In this document: in pieces, positions 49,201 through 63,475 of the stretch
Layout: each line of letters starts with the position of its first letter
Position numbering within the stretch: the first letter of the stretch is position 1
NCBI GenBank assembly: GCA_013398055.1
Contig: VZRS01004071.1
Location: 356,212-420,211 of the forward strand
Length of the DNA stretch: 64,000 nucleotides
DNA from: Ifrita kowaldi
Taxonomy: Eukaryota; Chordata; Aves; Passeriformes; Cinclosomatidae
Direction of reading: 5' to 3'
Notes under the pieces: model-generated
The model's database searches: none
Seen by the model: the letters and a program-made list of their open reading frames with translations, nothing else
What the model was told of the DNA's origin: nothing
Made by a program: the position numbers and the translations under genes

Positions 49201-52200
49201 TCTTCTGTAATTGTGTTTCTGTTAACAGGGCTGCAGTAAAAACCAGTTGCTGAATTATTCACCTCACTAGAACAACTCTCGGGTGGTTTGGTTTTTTGCA
49301 GACTATTTTTCATCTCACATCCTGGCGTCGTTTTCATTCGCAGCATGACCCATGCAAACAGGTTTATTGGTGCAAGTTAAAGTGTGCAGTAGACTGGTGG
49401 AGTGATTGTTTGAGGAAGGGAGAATAGCAAGAGCCTTCACTTCTCTCCCCTCTTCCCTGGGAACTGCCGTGCTAGGCCCTGTGCCCACTGCCAGAGTCAA
49501 ACTCCTGGGAGTGAATGTTCTTCCACCCCTAGCATATCCAGAGGAATCAGAGGTCATTTGGAAATCAAAATTAAACAATGCCTTAGTGCAGCTTTGAAAA
49601 GTTTACTTAAAGGGCTGGAGTTGCTCCAGTGCGGTTGAACTGGTGACCTCCCGCCCATAACAGTGCAAGAGAGGGCTCTGGTTTGGCTGTCAGCAGCCAG
49701 AGGTGGCTGCAGAGCTTCACCCTGGGTGGCAGGGCTGGATTCACGCTCCTTGCACCATGCTCCCAACCAGAGCATGCAGGGTGCAAAAACAAGGAGGGCT
49801 GGACTGCGAAAGGCACATTGCTGCCCAGAAGCCTCTGGCAGAGGTTGTGCTGGAGGCTTGTGAGGGTGCCTGGGCTGCTTCAGGCAAGGGGCAGGGACCA
49901 TCCCCAAATGGGAAAAGCCACAGAAGACCTGAAGTTGGCTTGTTTCCCTGGGTTGCACCTCCTCTGAACTACCCCATGGAGGGACAACTGGAGGCTGTCT
50001 CTGCAGGCCTCATCCCGCAGTGTGCTCCTGGCAGAGGATAGCTGCTGGCATCGGGGCAGTTACGTGGTGGATGATTTATGTTCCCCCCAACTCAGTGTCT
50101 TGCCAGAGACATAGGGACAGAGTGTGATGGGGAGTATCTCTGTGGTCTGCAGGCTCAGGGACGATTTCAGCTTCCGTGGTGGTGGGTCTGGACTAGTCAA
50201 CAAAACTCATAGGTAAAAAATATGAGCCCAATTCCCAGGACTCTTCTGGCAATCCCAGAACTGAGGAGTGCAGGTGCTCCTGCCTGTGAATCCTAACTCT
50301 CACTGAAGGACTCACTGATGACCAAATACCATCTTCTGTGCTTTACTGTGTCTGTCAGGCATCCTGCTTAAGCATTAAGAAATATTTATTGTATGTGTTA
50401 GTGTTCTCTTGTCAGTGCACTCTGAGTATGACTGATATCATTGCCAGATATCACTGGCAGTGGCCTACAGCAATCCATCAGATGTGAATGAAGAAGCCAC
50501 TGCCATCTCTGTTTAAGGACTTAGTTTATTTCCCAGAATTACTGCCTTGAAAGGAGATGGTTTTAGGAGTGCCTCCAAGTTGCAAATCTTATACCAGGAC
50601 TTCTTGTGCCGAGGATCCACCACTGATACATCCCGGTTACCGGTGTTACTGTAATTGCATTTATGAGCAAAACCTGCTTTAGGTTCACTTGCACCTGTTC
50701 TAGGTCTGCTTCTACCCCCTTGCATGCCTGGACATTACGAGAATCACAAGACCTTTAAAATACATTTATGCATTGAGGTATGAATGCACCCACGACCTGT
50801 ATCTGCTGTTCATACAAAAAAAATGTCTTTTAAACTTGTTGAGGTTCTGTTTGGTCTGTCATCTTTTTCTTAAAAAATAAACTACCTGATGTGAGAAGCA
50901 CTTGGTGGATGTACTCAGAACTCTTGTTCTGTGGGAAAAGGCCACCTGGGTAGTGACTGTGCCACCCCATATGCTTTTGCACAGGGCTCCCAGGAGATCA
51001 CATAGCTGGGACAGGACCAGTAAATTCTTCCCCCTGCAGACTCCTGCAGACACCAGTCAGTTTGAGGATGCAAGAAAGGAGAGCAGGGGCCCAGAAGGAG
51101 AATACTTTGTTCAAGTGAGCTTACAGAAAAGGACTAATCCCGACAACCTTGTGTGCCCAATAAGCCCACTGGCAGGCTGGAGCATTTATCCATAGCCCTT
51201 GGAGACGACCATCTGATCCAAGGCCACCAAACAGATCGTGGCCTACCAACACATTGCCCACTGTTGCGTGGGTTTGGAGCTGTTCCTGGGCAGTTTTCAT
51301 AGAGCTGAATACAGATATTTGCATGCTGCACAGCTTCTGGGCTTTTCTTCTTCCTCTTAGCTCTGCTGGGCACTGCTGTACGTGTGTCTGCAAGGGAAGT
51401 TGCGTTCTCAGTCAGTGCCCAAATTGGTGTAACTTCCCCTGGACAGCAGCGCCAAGAGCTGCAACCCCGTCTGCACCAGCCCTGCTGGGGAAGGGGAAGG
51501 GCAGAGGCTGCTCTGCAGGGGGACTTCGGTGAGGAAATTCCCCTGCATTTGTTCTCCTCCCCTAGTTCCTCATGCATGAGATGATCTGAGTCCTCATGCT
51601 CCCCCTGTCATGTGACATTCACCAGCTGGGGTTTCTGCAGCAGGGGATGCTCATGTCCCCTCAAGAGGAGCCATGGGCTTCCTGTGAAATCCCCCTGTGG
51701 AATAATAGCACACACCCCATCCACATTACTACCCATGTGTCCAGCATGCCTCAGCCTCTCGTCAGCCCTGCTGCTGGGGGAGTTTTTTGGGAGCTTTTGG
51801 GGAAACCAGAGCCAGCCCCTGCTGGCCCTGCCTGCTGGGGGTCAGCACAGGGAGCAGATCCCCTTTCACTCCCCTCTGCTGGGAGCTGCATCACCTGCTC
51901 AAGCACAGGGGGACAGGAGGAAGGTGAGCCATGTTTCTGGCCCCAGTGTCCTGCCTGCAGCCGTGGCAGTGCCCTCCAAGCCTTGGTCCAAGGGCAGGTG
52001 GTGGTAGCTCACATCCAGCTCAGACCCACCAGCTTGTCAAGCTGGTCTTTCTCCAGTTGCTTCTTATCTTCCTTATCCCTCTTCTGCAGGAGGGAGCCCA
52101 GACCAACATTCAGGCTTTGCTGTGTTCCCTTGAGGTTTGACCCACTCATTATCTGTCAGGCATTTGTGGGTGTGTTCTAAATATTTGTTTAAATCATCTT

Positions 52201-54800
52201 TCTCATAGTGTGTTGAATAGTTTCTGAGCTGGAAGAGCAGGCAAAGCATTGGCCTAGGAACAAATTAAGCTACCCCCTCTTGGTATGTTTTTACTTTGTT
52301 TAGTTTTCTTTCCTGCACTATTTTGTTGGGCTCCAGCCGTACTGCGAATTTCACTGACATCAGTAAAACACTGACAAATTCCCCGGTGGATCTCAGCAGG
52401 ATCAGAACTCTTCGGAGATAAAAGCATATCCAATTGTGTGAAAGAAATATTTTCAGAGGTCACTGAAATTCAGTCCCTTATCCCGGAGCCTGCTTTTGCC
52501 CTAGACACTAATATTTCAAGTACAGTAGGTGAATTTAGGTTCCAGCCCCCTGAGAAGATACACTAGTTAATACAGAGAACTTTAGAAATTGTCCTTCCTC
52601 TCTCTGATGTCATTTTTATCCCTTGAGTATACAGAGATTAAAAGATAGTTGATGAGCATACTGAACATTCATTGCACATTTCTCTTCCAGTACCCAGCTG
52701 ACCTCAAATCTAGAATGAAATGAATTTGCATTTGTTTCTAAAAGTATCTTATTTTGTGAATCAAAATGTCAACACATTTGAAAATGGTCCCACATGAGAC
52801 ATTTGTATCTCTTGGAGTTTAAATTGCTGGATCAATGTCCCATTAATACAAAGGGTGTTTAAAGGACAAATTCTCTGCCTACTGCAGTGAAAATTTACCC
52901 CAAGGTATGACATTTCACCTGCCACTGAGTATAAGATTGTTGAATATAATGGACCGGAATAGCAAGATTTGCACATGCTGGTAACAAAAGTGGGTAAGCA
53001 GAAGATCCCATTACACCTTTCTCTCTTTTTTTTTTTCTCCTCCTTTTTCAGCCATTAAAACTTTCATGCTCTTTGCAATTTATATTACTGCACTATTCAG
53101 AAGCCCGTGCCTGAATCTGGGCACAGTTTAGTCATGTAACATATGGGGGGCATAAAGAGAGCCCTGAAAAACTTCCACTCAAAAGGGTGTGAGAAAATGA
53201 GAGCACCAGGGTACACCCAAGGTCTTGTAGCACAAAGCCTGGTTCCAGCTTCACCAGTTCCTGTGCTGGACCACAGAGCTATGAGCCCCACCACATGCTC
53301 TCCTGGTGGCAGCTCTGCTGATGGGCAGGGCTTTGCCAGAGCTCGTCTCTGCCCTCAGCATGGCTCTGTCCTGAGGGAGCAGGAGGATAGTTGGCAAGTC
53401 TCAACCCCCTCCTCCTCAAATGAAATACGGAGACAACTGGACTGAGCTATCGGCAAACTAAAGCGCTGCAAATAATCTGAGCCCAGGGGCCTGGTGAAGC
53501 TGAGCCTGAGGCGAGGCATGTTTACCCGAGGAAGTGCCAACATAACCCAGGAGAACATACCATAAAATTGCACCATACTGTCCCTCCCTTGCGCTGTCAC
53601 GGAAACCAGATGCCAGGATGGAAAAGCACCAGGAGATGAATAAAAAAGCTTTGAGTGCCAGAGAGCCCTGCTCAGCCCTACCTTCTGCTGCAGGCCATCT
53701 ATGCTTCCCGGCATTCCCTGGTCTCCTGCCAATTCCCATCAACAGCTGTGGTTTGTGGTTGTAATGCTCAGCATTTGTCTCCTGTTTCTCCTAGCAGACC
53801 TGCCCAAAAGCTGGATGTGCAGCATGTAGCAGTTCAAGAGTCCCAGGAGTCCCAGAACTGGCCTCTAAGAATGAAAACAAATCCCTCATACTCCTTTATC
53901 TTCCTCAAGGCCTGAGACCTCTCAAATGTGGATTTGTAAGGCTTCTAGGCCCTTCTTATGGCGTTTGTGAGGAAAGGTTATGTAACACAGTGCTTTATAA
54001 TACATCATTTTCTTTCTTTTAAAGAATAAGGAAGTGCCAGCAGTAAATCTAAAGATGGATCGCCAGCCCAGAAGCAGCCTGCTTACTGCATTTAGCAGAT
54101 AAAGTGTTCTTCACCATGCTTATTCCCAGTTTCTGTGTCTATGCATGGCTGTTGAGGCTGCAGCTTGGGTAGGAGCGGATCCAAGATGTTAGCAAGTGTC
54201 TGTTAGGAATCCCACTCCCTGTTTCTGGAGGCCCCAGAAGTTCATTAGATGTTTAATAGCTTCCAGTCACTGCTGTGCTGAATGGACCTGAACTGGTGAC
54301 CGAGGGGGGAAAGGTTCTCTCACACATTTACAAACCCTGAGGCATCTGTTCCCCAGACACAAATTTGTCTAATTCCCCTAAACCACTGATGATCTGCCCT
54401 GAAATGATACTCCCATTCCCTTAGGAAATCCTTTGGGTTGATATCAAGTAGATAGTTATTTTTGGATTCTTTCCCAGAGAGAGTGCACTGTATTGCTCTG
54501 AACCCTACACACCAAATAAATATATCATCCTACTGTAGTAAAGGTCCAAAAAGTTTTATTGAAGGGGAAACAGATTATTAATAATTAAGGGTAGTTCACT
54601 GTATTGGTTTTGAGCCAAGTAAAGCTAATAGAGGGGTTTTTTTACAGCAGATATAAAAGTCTAGAATATTGAGACAGAATTGATTGCAGCATTTAATGCA
54701 ACATAAAGTCAATTAATGAATTGCAAGGGTTAACTCTGCATTTAAGTGAAACATGAAGCTCACACGCAATGTATTAAGCATTTTTAAAGATTAGCAAAAG

Positions 54801-54821
54801 CAAACAAACAAACAAACAAAC
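54801..54821. repeat. (CAAA)5 microsatellite
   Basis: Five perfect CAAA units followed by a C run. Confidence 0.95.
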
Positions 54822-57800
54822 CCCCTTTTTCATTAGTAAATGCCTGTATTTTTTTTTCCTGAGGGAGAAGCTCATATGGCCAATATTTTTACTTCTTTTA
54901 TCCTAAAGCTCTGGGTGCTTATATGTATGTGTGTGCTTTTCCCTTAGCCCCTTTCAGAATAAAATAAAGCCTTTAAAAGAAGGTGATCAGTGATTAATTC
55001 TAACAAAATTCTCCTATGGCTGCCTGTGATATTCTCGTGGCAGGGATGGACAGTAGTGTAGAGGGAACAGTCTTTGACAAATACTTTTGTAAGAAAGGCT
55101 CTAAATGAGGAGAGTTCTAAACTGCTACATGTTTGGACCACCCCATGTTGTTTACTGTCTACCCAATTACAGTTTCTTAATTTAAAAGTGTATTTTCTAT
55201 TTCTCTGCAATAACGGAAGAACATGACACTGAAAAGAGAAAATAGAATCACTGGGTGATTAGTTGTATTAATGAGGATGAGAAAGGTTTTAAAATGTTCT
55301 GCTCTGAACAATTTAAATGTTTATTACAGAATAAACCTGCAGCCATTCCTTCTCACTGACAACCACTATATTGTAATGTTGTCCCTTTGCAGTCTTTCCC
55401 AAACCATTCACTTCTTCTGAAACCTCTGTCCAAGTCTCAATATGACATAAGGTCTTTTCCTGCACCATGGTCTCCTACTTTCTGCCTTATTTCTTGGTAG
55501 CCATTCAGTCTTCCAATGGGCACATGTGCCTCTCTTTGCCATCTGGCCACATCCAAGTCCTGAGTGCAGCCCCCTCTGTACTAAACCCAAGCTTGTCACA
55601 CTCAGCTGCAAAGCCTTTCACAAGCTCAGGGGCAGAGTCTGTCATCCGAGCAGCAGCCTGTTGTGCCTTAGGACAGAAGTGACCCCATTAAAACCATTTA
55701 GAAGCAGGCACACTTATGACTGGCTCACTGCCCTTATGCTTCTCCTTGCTCTCACATGGTTCCCCAGGCCCTCTCACATCCCTGCTTAAGCTGGTCTTCT
55801 TTGAGCAAACCACAGAAATGTTGTATTCTCTACATCTGCCCCTACCAGCCTTTTAAAGTAAAATTCAGCTGATAAACAATTAAGATTAAAATAATAATGG
55901 GAACATAATGGGAGCATGAAGGAGCAGGTCCTATTTGTCTTTTCTTAGAAGAGAAGAAAATATAATTGAAAAATAGAGTCCTGTGAACAGTGTAACTAAT
56001 GAATTGTAATTTTCTCCTGATTTGCATTCTGTGTGCACTGCATTTCCCACTGGATCTTTCTCAGTGTGAAGCTTCTGGGCTCCTCCCTGTTTCCAACTCT
56101 CCCCTTCCCTGCTGTGTTCCCAGTGCTTCCACTGCAGTTCCCCCAGTCTCTCTCTTACATCTTGCCAGGCAGGCAGGAGATGACCCAAGCAGGTTGACTG
56201 GGCAGTATACACATGCTGTTGACTGTCCAGCACCATAAACCAGAATTCCAGGGGAGTGCAGGCTCCCCTGGGACAGGAAGAATGGCTACCTGTCATAGGC
56301 CAAGGGCTCACAGGGAAGCTAAAAACCAACTCCAAGTGATCAGCCTCACTGCAAAACACGTAGTAGAGATGCTGTGCTGCTCCAACTTTTGTACCCAGGT
56401 TAGTTGGTTTAGGACAAGCTTGGTGGTAGAAAGCCAATGTGTGCAGCAGATCTCAGCATTTGTGTTTTCCCCTCCTCTATGACTTAGTCTGCAAGCTGCT
56501 TGGAGCAGGAATTGCACCAGTGTTTTTGTAAGGCATTGTACAAATATTTCCAACTTAGCTTTTTGCGTTTGAAGTTACTGAAGTTTAGTGGTATCAATTC
56601 AGGCACTTAGAAGGTGTCAGAATGGGAGGTACCCCTACCAGGCTACACAGCCTTCTTGCTTAATGTCATACAAGAAGTCAGAGGTCAGAAACATGGTCTA
56701 AGCTTCAGAGTTACAGCCTGGCACTCACAAGAGAAGACTATTTTGCTTCTTTCTGTTTTTTAGCTTGTTCACTGCCTGAGACAGGAATAATTTAGAATCA
56801 GGCGAATATGACCATGTATTTAAAAAGTCCCACTGGTTTGTGACGCAATCCTGCAGAGGTGGCGTGGTCATGGGGAAAAGCTGTCTAGTCTGATCATTAA
56901 CATAATAGGCACCTGAGCTGTGACTCCAGGAACCCAGATGTCTCAGATGGGACTGGATCCAGATTGGTATAAACAGGCACAGAATGTTTCCCAGCTCGTG
57001 TGTGAGGTTTATCAGCTGGACATAAAAAATATTCTTTCAATCAATTGAGAAAGCTCAGAATAAGCTTAAGCAATTACAGTGTGCAATACCAGCTCTACTC
57101 TCTTTTCTTGCTAACTGAATATTAAACAGCAGTATCTGGTGCTAGATTTAGCCCTAGGTGCCATAATCCAGCTCAGGAAAGACGTCGGGTGTGCAGTGTT
57201 ACAGTTGCTCAGCAAAGGAAGTGTTTAAGTGCCTGCCTAAATTCTTTATTTCATGGCAGCCTTCATCTGCACCCAGTCTGTCCCTCACAGATTACAGCAT
57301 GGGAAAGTCCTGGCTTTCCACTTCCTCTGCTAGCAAACTCTTCCTTGCAGCTAGAGGGACTTGTGCTTGTGCGACCAGTAAGGACTCTATTTCTGTCCCT
57401 CTAGCTACCCAGGCATCTTAAAATGATTGTGCTCAAAGACTCTGCTTCACAACCCAAATATACCTACCGTGAGGGTGATTGGTGACTGGGAATTTCTTAT
57501 CCCACAGAAAAAGAGTGCTACCTAACCACTTCATATGAGGTCATGGGAGAACCTACAAGAAAATGTGTGTACTGATGAGGAAAGGGTTTCTTCAAAGTTC
57601 TTTACATTCAGCAATTTGGTACACTAAAATGATTTCAATGTCTGCTGCTCTTAGGAGCATATTGATGGCATTACAAGAAGGCAGCAGTATAATGGGATAC
57701 AACAGATGACTGCATCAAAACAGTGTATTTTTAAAGAGGTAGATGTAGTTGGTGAGCTAATGACTAAATTATAGTCTATTTTTTCTCTCATTATTCAGTA

Positions 57801-60800
57801 GCCTTGTACTCAATATCACTTAGATCACACACAAAGATAAATCTGGTTTACAGAAGTTCAAGTGAATGCTGCAAAACCAGTTGAAGTTTTGATTAACTAA
57901 ATTGAATTCTAGTTTTTAGATGGGACCAAACGGTCAGGTCCTCTCAAACTGAACTAGTGGTGCAAGGACAGAACAATGGCAACAGTGACACTGCAGTCCT
58001 GTGAGGTGCTGAGCACCCTCAGCTCGTGGTTGTGCCACTGGAGCTCAAGAAACACATCTTATGGGATGCAGCCTGAGATGCTGTCCTTGCTCATGTCTTG
58101 CTCAGAGGTGCCTAACACTGTTATTTTGTGAAGTCCATGTTTACTCACTGAATTTTGAAATTGTCCCCCTGAGATTGATACTGTGCAGAGCCCTTCCCTG
58201 AGGTGCTTTAATTAAGTTACCTATTTCCCCAACAGAAGATTGCAACTTCCCCTGTGATATGAAGAGGAAACTAAGAACAGCTGTAGCAAAGGAAACAGCT
58301 GAGGCAAAGTGAAATGGTCTCTTGACAATGTCCCTTGGTAACACCTAGACACAGCCCAAAAATCACTTATGAGCCAAATGCTCTTCTGAGGGTTTCTAAT
58401 AACAAATGAATTAAGCACTTTGGGGAAAAAGAAAAAAGAAAAAACACCCACCAATGAACAAAAACCCTGCAATGATTACATCACAACAAAGGATGTGATC
58501 AAAGTAAAATACCAGTCTTATGCTCCTAAGGTAGGCAGAAATCTCAATGAAATCAATGAATATTTGTTTCCATAAGGGCAGCACAACTGTGTTTAGTCAA
58601 AAAAACCCAAATCAAACCAAAACAAAAAACTGGGTTCTCTTCCAGAGAGTAATGAGACAGTCTAGCCCTCTTGGACATTGTTTTCCCTGTTCTCTGAAAC
58701 ATTGATTCTGACCATTAACTGGAATACTATTGTGCTGCTGATTGATCTGAAACATTTTGTGGGGAAGAGAAAACAAAATGTTTGTGAGAAAGTTCCAGTT
58801 CAGATATATGTTTTATTTCCTGCTGTGGTCCTGGTGGTTTACTGTGTTTGATAAACTGGCTTGACCGGGGTTAATGGGAGGTCAAGTGAAACTCTGCCAC
58901 TCTACATCACCTGATTTGAAACCTCCTCTGACTTGGTGAAGCCCTTACTTAAAGGCACTGACTGCGACCCAGAATGAATAAATACAGTGACATTAAGTAG
59001 TTTTGCTGGAGAAAGGAGCCTCTCATACGAGCAAAGGTGATGGCCCAGCACGTGCTGAGGTGATGGTTTTCCACTACACTGATCACACCTCTGCAGAAGA
59101 ATAGGTGCAGCTGGGACTTTTCCTCCACTGACTGCCATAAGTTCAGAAGTGCAGTCTGTGGCCATGACCTCCTAAACTTGGTAACGCTGGATTATCTCAG
59201 TTGCTTAGCAGGTCTCTTCCCTTGCCTTTTTGCTACCAGCATAGGTTCACCACTGCAAATACTCCAAGTACTTGTCAGTGCAATGGTGCCCTTGTGGTGA
59301 TCACTGAAGAAATTCTGTATTTTAAAAACTTTTATAAGCAGCTTAAAGATCTCAGAGTCTAATACTGTGTTCTGCTTTATTCTGTAGCAGGTCTACTACT
59401 CTAATTTATCTTTCTATTTTCCAGTAGAGATAAAACATGATTAAAATAGCTGTAGTTCCTCTTTCCAACTTCCTCGATGCTTACTGGTCTGTAATCTTCT
59501 AATGCAGGCTTAACACCTGACATTTTCTCTTTTTTCCTCCTTTTTCTTCCCTATCTCACATAGGCGAGCTGTATTTTTGAGGCAAGGCAGCAAAATGTGA
59601 AAAAAAAGAGTTTTATTTTGTAAAATCTCCATTATTCTTGATCACAGTCCAACTGACATGGCACTGAACCCTCCTGTGTTATTTGACTTAAAGAAGTGTT
59701 CATTAATTGAGAGCGTGCTGTGTGTTTTAGCTGAGGCTCCCCACATGAAGAGGCCATGCTGATCATTTGTAGGGAGGAACTGCATCACCAGATGAGCAAA
59801 TTCGGAAATAATCTTGGACTTTGTGATGGCAGAAGAGGAGATGACTGATGTAATTAGTCACGTGAAGTGACTGGAGAATAGCATGAGGAGATTTCACCAG
59901 GTCTGTCAGGGTAAAAAGATTGAACTCCAGAAGCGTCTCAGTTTTCCCACTTGCCACTTAAATATCAAAATGACCTTTTTTTGGTGTGGGGGGAAGGCAT
60001 TCTGAGATTATGAGTGCCTGTCTCCATGCAAGTATAAAACATTGTAACTGTTTGGCATGACAGTATCTGGAAGCACTTCAGGGATCCTTATGAGCATCCA
60101 GTGATTTGACCTTGGCTTTTTGTTTTGTCTATGCTTCTGAAAATTTATGTAGATCCTTCATATTTTGTTACAACTGTTTATATTCTGAAGAGCCACATTC
60201 ATATCAGAGGATTTGTACTATCTAAATGAAAGCCCTGAAGGACTCTGTGGTATAAATGTGACTGCCTCTGCACTTCCTCATCTACTACCGTGGCACTTGA
60301 GGATGTGGGGAAATCTGGGCAGGGGAGGGCAAAACCTGACATTACTTTTATCTGAACTGAAAGGTGCTGTGAACCACAATAGTGTAACAAGGGAGCCCTG
60401 CAAAGCTGTTTTTCTTCCATTCTTGACATTTTCCGTAAGAAATTTCATCTCTTCAACCATTTTTAAAAAGAATAATCTTTGGCCATAGGATGTTTACTTT
60501 CTGTTTTCATCCATGTAATGGCAGAGCTATTGCTGTCCTCTCCCCCAGAACAAACAAGGCTGCTGTCAGTGGTCAGGGCGCTCTATTGTCCCTGCTGAGT
60601 ACCATGGCACAGGGTGACGGTCACTTCTTTTTCCCTTTGGACTCTCTCCCCTAGGCTACCATTAGGTTGAAAAGCAGCCCAAGTGTCCTAACAGCACATG
60701 GCACCTAAGGGCAGGTTTGCTTCTATGGCTTTATTTATCCATCTGGCCATCCAAATATAAAATAAAGTAATCTTTTGTCACTGGTATATACACATATATA

Positions 60801-62694
60801 TGCAATACATATACATATAATAGTACATTTGGAGCTTATTAATCTTTTCTTGATGAAAATGCTCTGGCCTGTTTTCTTTCCTGCCAGATATACGTACCTA
60901 GCACCAACACTGCTACCAACAAAACAATCCTCAGGCATTCAGCAGCATAGGAACAATTACGTTCTGTTACCACTCTTTTATTTTATGATACTAATTGACA
61001 AATATAATCTTTAATTCTGTTTTATTGTTGTTGTTTTGGGGGTTTGTTGTTTGGGGGGAGTTTTAATATTCATTGCAGTGATAGCCTGGTAAAATAATTT
61101 TGCATTCAGAAGAAGCAATTAAGAAATTAAAAGTGAAGGCAGAACTAATAGAAAATTGCTGAGTTTTTTAGTCATGCAGCATTTTCCACAGTGTTTAATA
61201 ATTTTTTATGCTTCAATTATTATGTGGGATGTGGATGTCTTAGTGTGCAGCTGCTGTTAAAGCATCAGTGATGCTCAGGGTCTGGGCATTCTTGTACTTC
61301 TGAAAGATGTGAGATTCAAATCAAAGGTATCTTACAATTTTGGAGAACCCTAAAGAATATATATTGTTATAAACCTGCTTATGGTTTCAGTAGGAAATTT
61401 TCTTTGTCTAACCCCACCCTGCCAAGCCCCGAGTGCTTTATAATGTTATGAGCAACAAAAACTGTTCATCCCTGAGGCTGGTTGTGTGTAGTTCTTTAGC
61501 TCTGTGTAGCAGGACAAAGTTCTACAGTATGACAGGCGAGATCCCCAGTTTCCATCAAGCCCAAATGGTAACGAGTCCAACATGAACTCAGAGCACAATT
61601 CTGCTTCCCTTGAATTCCGTTCAGTGGGACCTGGATCATCTCCCTGGCACACAGAGTTTTAAAGCTTTGTGGACGTTAGAAAGGATGAGGATGTCGTAGT
61701 GACCTGCCTCATCTCAGGAAGGGGTGTGCATCAATTCACCCCTCAAAATTTGTATCCACTGCAAAAAAATCCTTTCTGTGGCAGAAGCCAAAAGCCGTGT
61801 CAAGCATTTGTTCAGCCACTTACACAAATCACACACAGGCAGAACTGGAACTTCTGTCATTCTGCTGAAGGTGCTTCTGTGAAAATCTTTTTTCATATCT
61901 TCTTGGACATCTTCTCTGTTTGCTCCAGTCTGTACAAACCTCTCAGAGCCTCCAGAGCTTGCCTGAGCACCCCCCTTTCCCTGCTTGGGTGAAGGCAGTG
62001 GGCAGGTATGTGGTGCACCAGCCCTGGTCTTGCCTGACTGCTACCCAAGGACCAAAACTCAAGTGTGGTGATTTCCTTTGAGTTCACCAAACAGGTTTTA
62101 CAGCTGAACTATACTCACAAATGGCTTCCTTCATATCCCAGGCTACTCTTTTAGTTAGAATACTTTAAAGTTATTATAGTTAATCCATATATCTTGAATC
62201 CTAACAAGTTAAATACAAACTAAGTTTATCAGATTAAGTCAACAAATATGTAAGTATGGAAATAAAAAGGGAAATACACTGACATATAAATAAATCTCTG
62301 AGCTGTTTTCCATTTTTGTGCTTTCTCAGTGGCTGGGGGGTACCTGGTATTCACTAATATTTGGCAGTTATCAAACTGCTATCAGGCTTTTGAAGAGAAA
62401 CTAGTAGAAGTCGTTAGACTTTGAGGTGGTTGGTTTGTCTCTTTCAGATTGAGAAATACCCTTTGATTACAGCTCCAGTGATAATGTTTTACTACTTGAG
62501 GATGCAAGTTTTGTCCCGGCAGTGTCCCTATGCTACTGCCTGGCTATCCCACTCAGTCTCTGAACCACACCCAGCGCAGCCTCACTGAACATGCTGTAAA
62601 CTTCCCTCGGTGTCAGAATAGATCAGTTTGAAGGCCGGGTGAGTTTTCATGGCAAAATTTAGAAAAGCACTGTCTAGATTCCAGGTTACTTTAA

Positions 62695-62738
62695 GGAAAA
62701 AACCCCAAACCAAGGCGGAAAAAACCCCAAACCAAGGC
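62695..62738 (+). repeat. 22-bp perfect tandem duplication
   Basis: Two identical 22-base units beginning GGAAAAAACCCC, at 62695-62716 and 62717-62738, followed by a partial A-rich third unit. Confidence 0.95.
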
Positions 62739-62954
62739 AAAAAAAACCCAGCACAATTTTAATTTTTTTCTTTCTCAGTAAAGTCTGTGTGGAATTTTAC
62801 TAAAGCAGCAAGCCCTAAACTAAGGTATTTATGCAATCCCTCTGCTTTGGGGAATTTATCCACAGCAGGAGAAGCAGTTCAGGGTGGGCATTGTCCCTGT
62901 GTGAGGGTACCAAAATTCAGGGTGTGATATGGAAGCTGAAACCTTCATAAATCA

Positions 62955-63055
62955 CAGAATATGCTGAGTTGGAAGGGACTCACAAGGAACATTGAGTCCA
63001 AATCCTAGCCCTGCACAGAAAGTACATAATTAAGCCCATCAAATGTTCTTAAAAT
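62955..63055 (-). mobile_element. CR1 LINE 3' end fragment, sense strand -
   Basis: ATCACAGAATATGCTGAGTT then GGAAGGGACTCACAAGGAAC and GAGTCCAAATCC are the reverse complement of a common avian CR1 3' terminus. It is short and 5'-truncated. Confidence 0.85.
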
Positions 63056-63074
63056 ATATTTTTGTGTTTAGAGC

Positions 63075-63475
63075 AATTTAGAATCATTCATGCTGGAGAA
63101 GACCTTTCAGATCATTGAGCCCATCCATAAATCTGTAGCAAAGTCACCACTAAACCACGTCCCCAAGTGCCACCATCTGTATCTTTTAAATACCTCCAGC
63201 GATGGTGACTCCACCACGTTTATGGGCGGCCTGTTCCATTGCTTGACAACCCTTTCTATGAGGAATTTTTTTCCTGATATCCAATCTAAACCTTCCCTGG
63301 TGCAACTTGAGGCCATTTCCTCTTGTCCTGTCACTTGTTACCTGGGAGAAGAGACCGACCCCCACCTGGCTACAGCCTCCTGTCAGGGACTTGTAGGAAG
63401 CAATAAGGTCCCCCTGAGGCTCCTTTTCTCCAGGGTAAATAACCCCACAACCCCATTTGGTTTTTTGTGGTTTTT
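63075..63475 (-). mobile_element. CR1 LINE 3' fragment of a second subfamily, sense strand -
   Basis: The + strand reads as the complement of a CR1 end: GAAGACCTTTCAGATCATTG, ACCACTAAACCACGTCCCCA, TCTTTTAAATACCTCCAGCG, TTGACAACCCTTTCTATGAG, and TAACCTGGGAGAAGAGACC-like. It differs in sequence from the adjacent fragment at 62955, so this is a second insertion. The 230-codon open frame over 63090-63782 is antisense to this element and not a gene. Confidence 0.9.

Larger units (their letters stand above)
43741..62950. other. Intergenic or long-intron stretch, no exon recognised
   Basis: About 19 kb of mixed GC content. I checked the open frames and splice-like sites and recognised no protein family, structural RNA or full repeat. 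Short items only: a T run at 46230-46249, (CAAA)5 at 54801-54821 and TA/CA-rich DNA near 60785-60820. It may be an intron of a transcript starting in the 43 kb island. Confidence 0.55.

Noticed and set aside
51596..52180. 194-codon + strand open frame
   Set aside because: No recognisable domain, Ser/Pro/Cys-rich from composition, and no supporting splice or promoter signals.
53140..53790. Possible solo LTR with AATAAA-like motif near 53640
   Set aside because: No paired terminal TG...CA ends or target-site duplication could be made out, and no LTR family was recognised.
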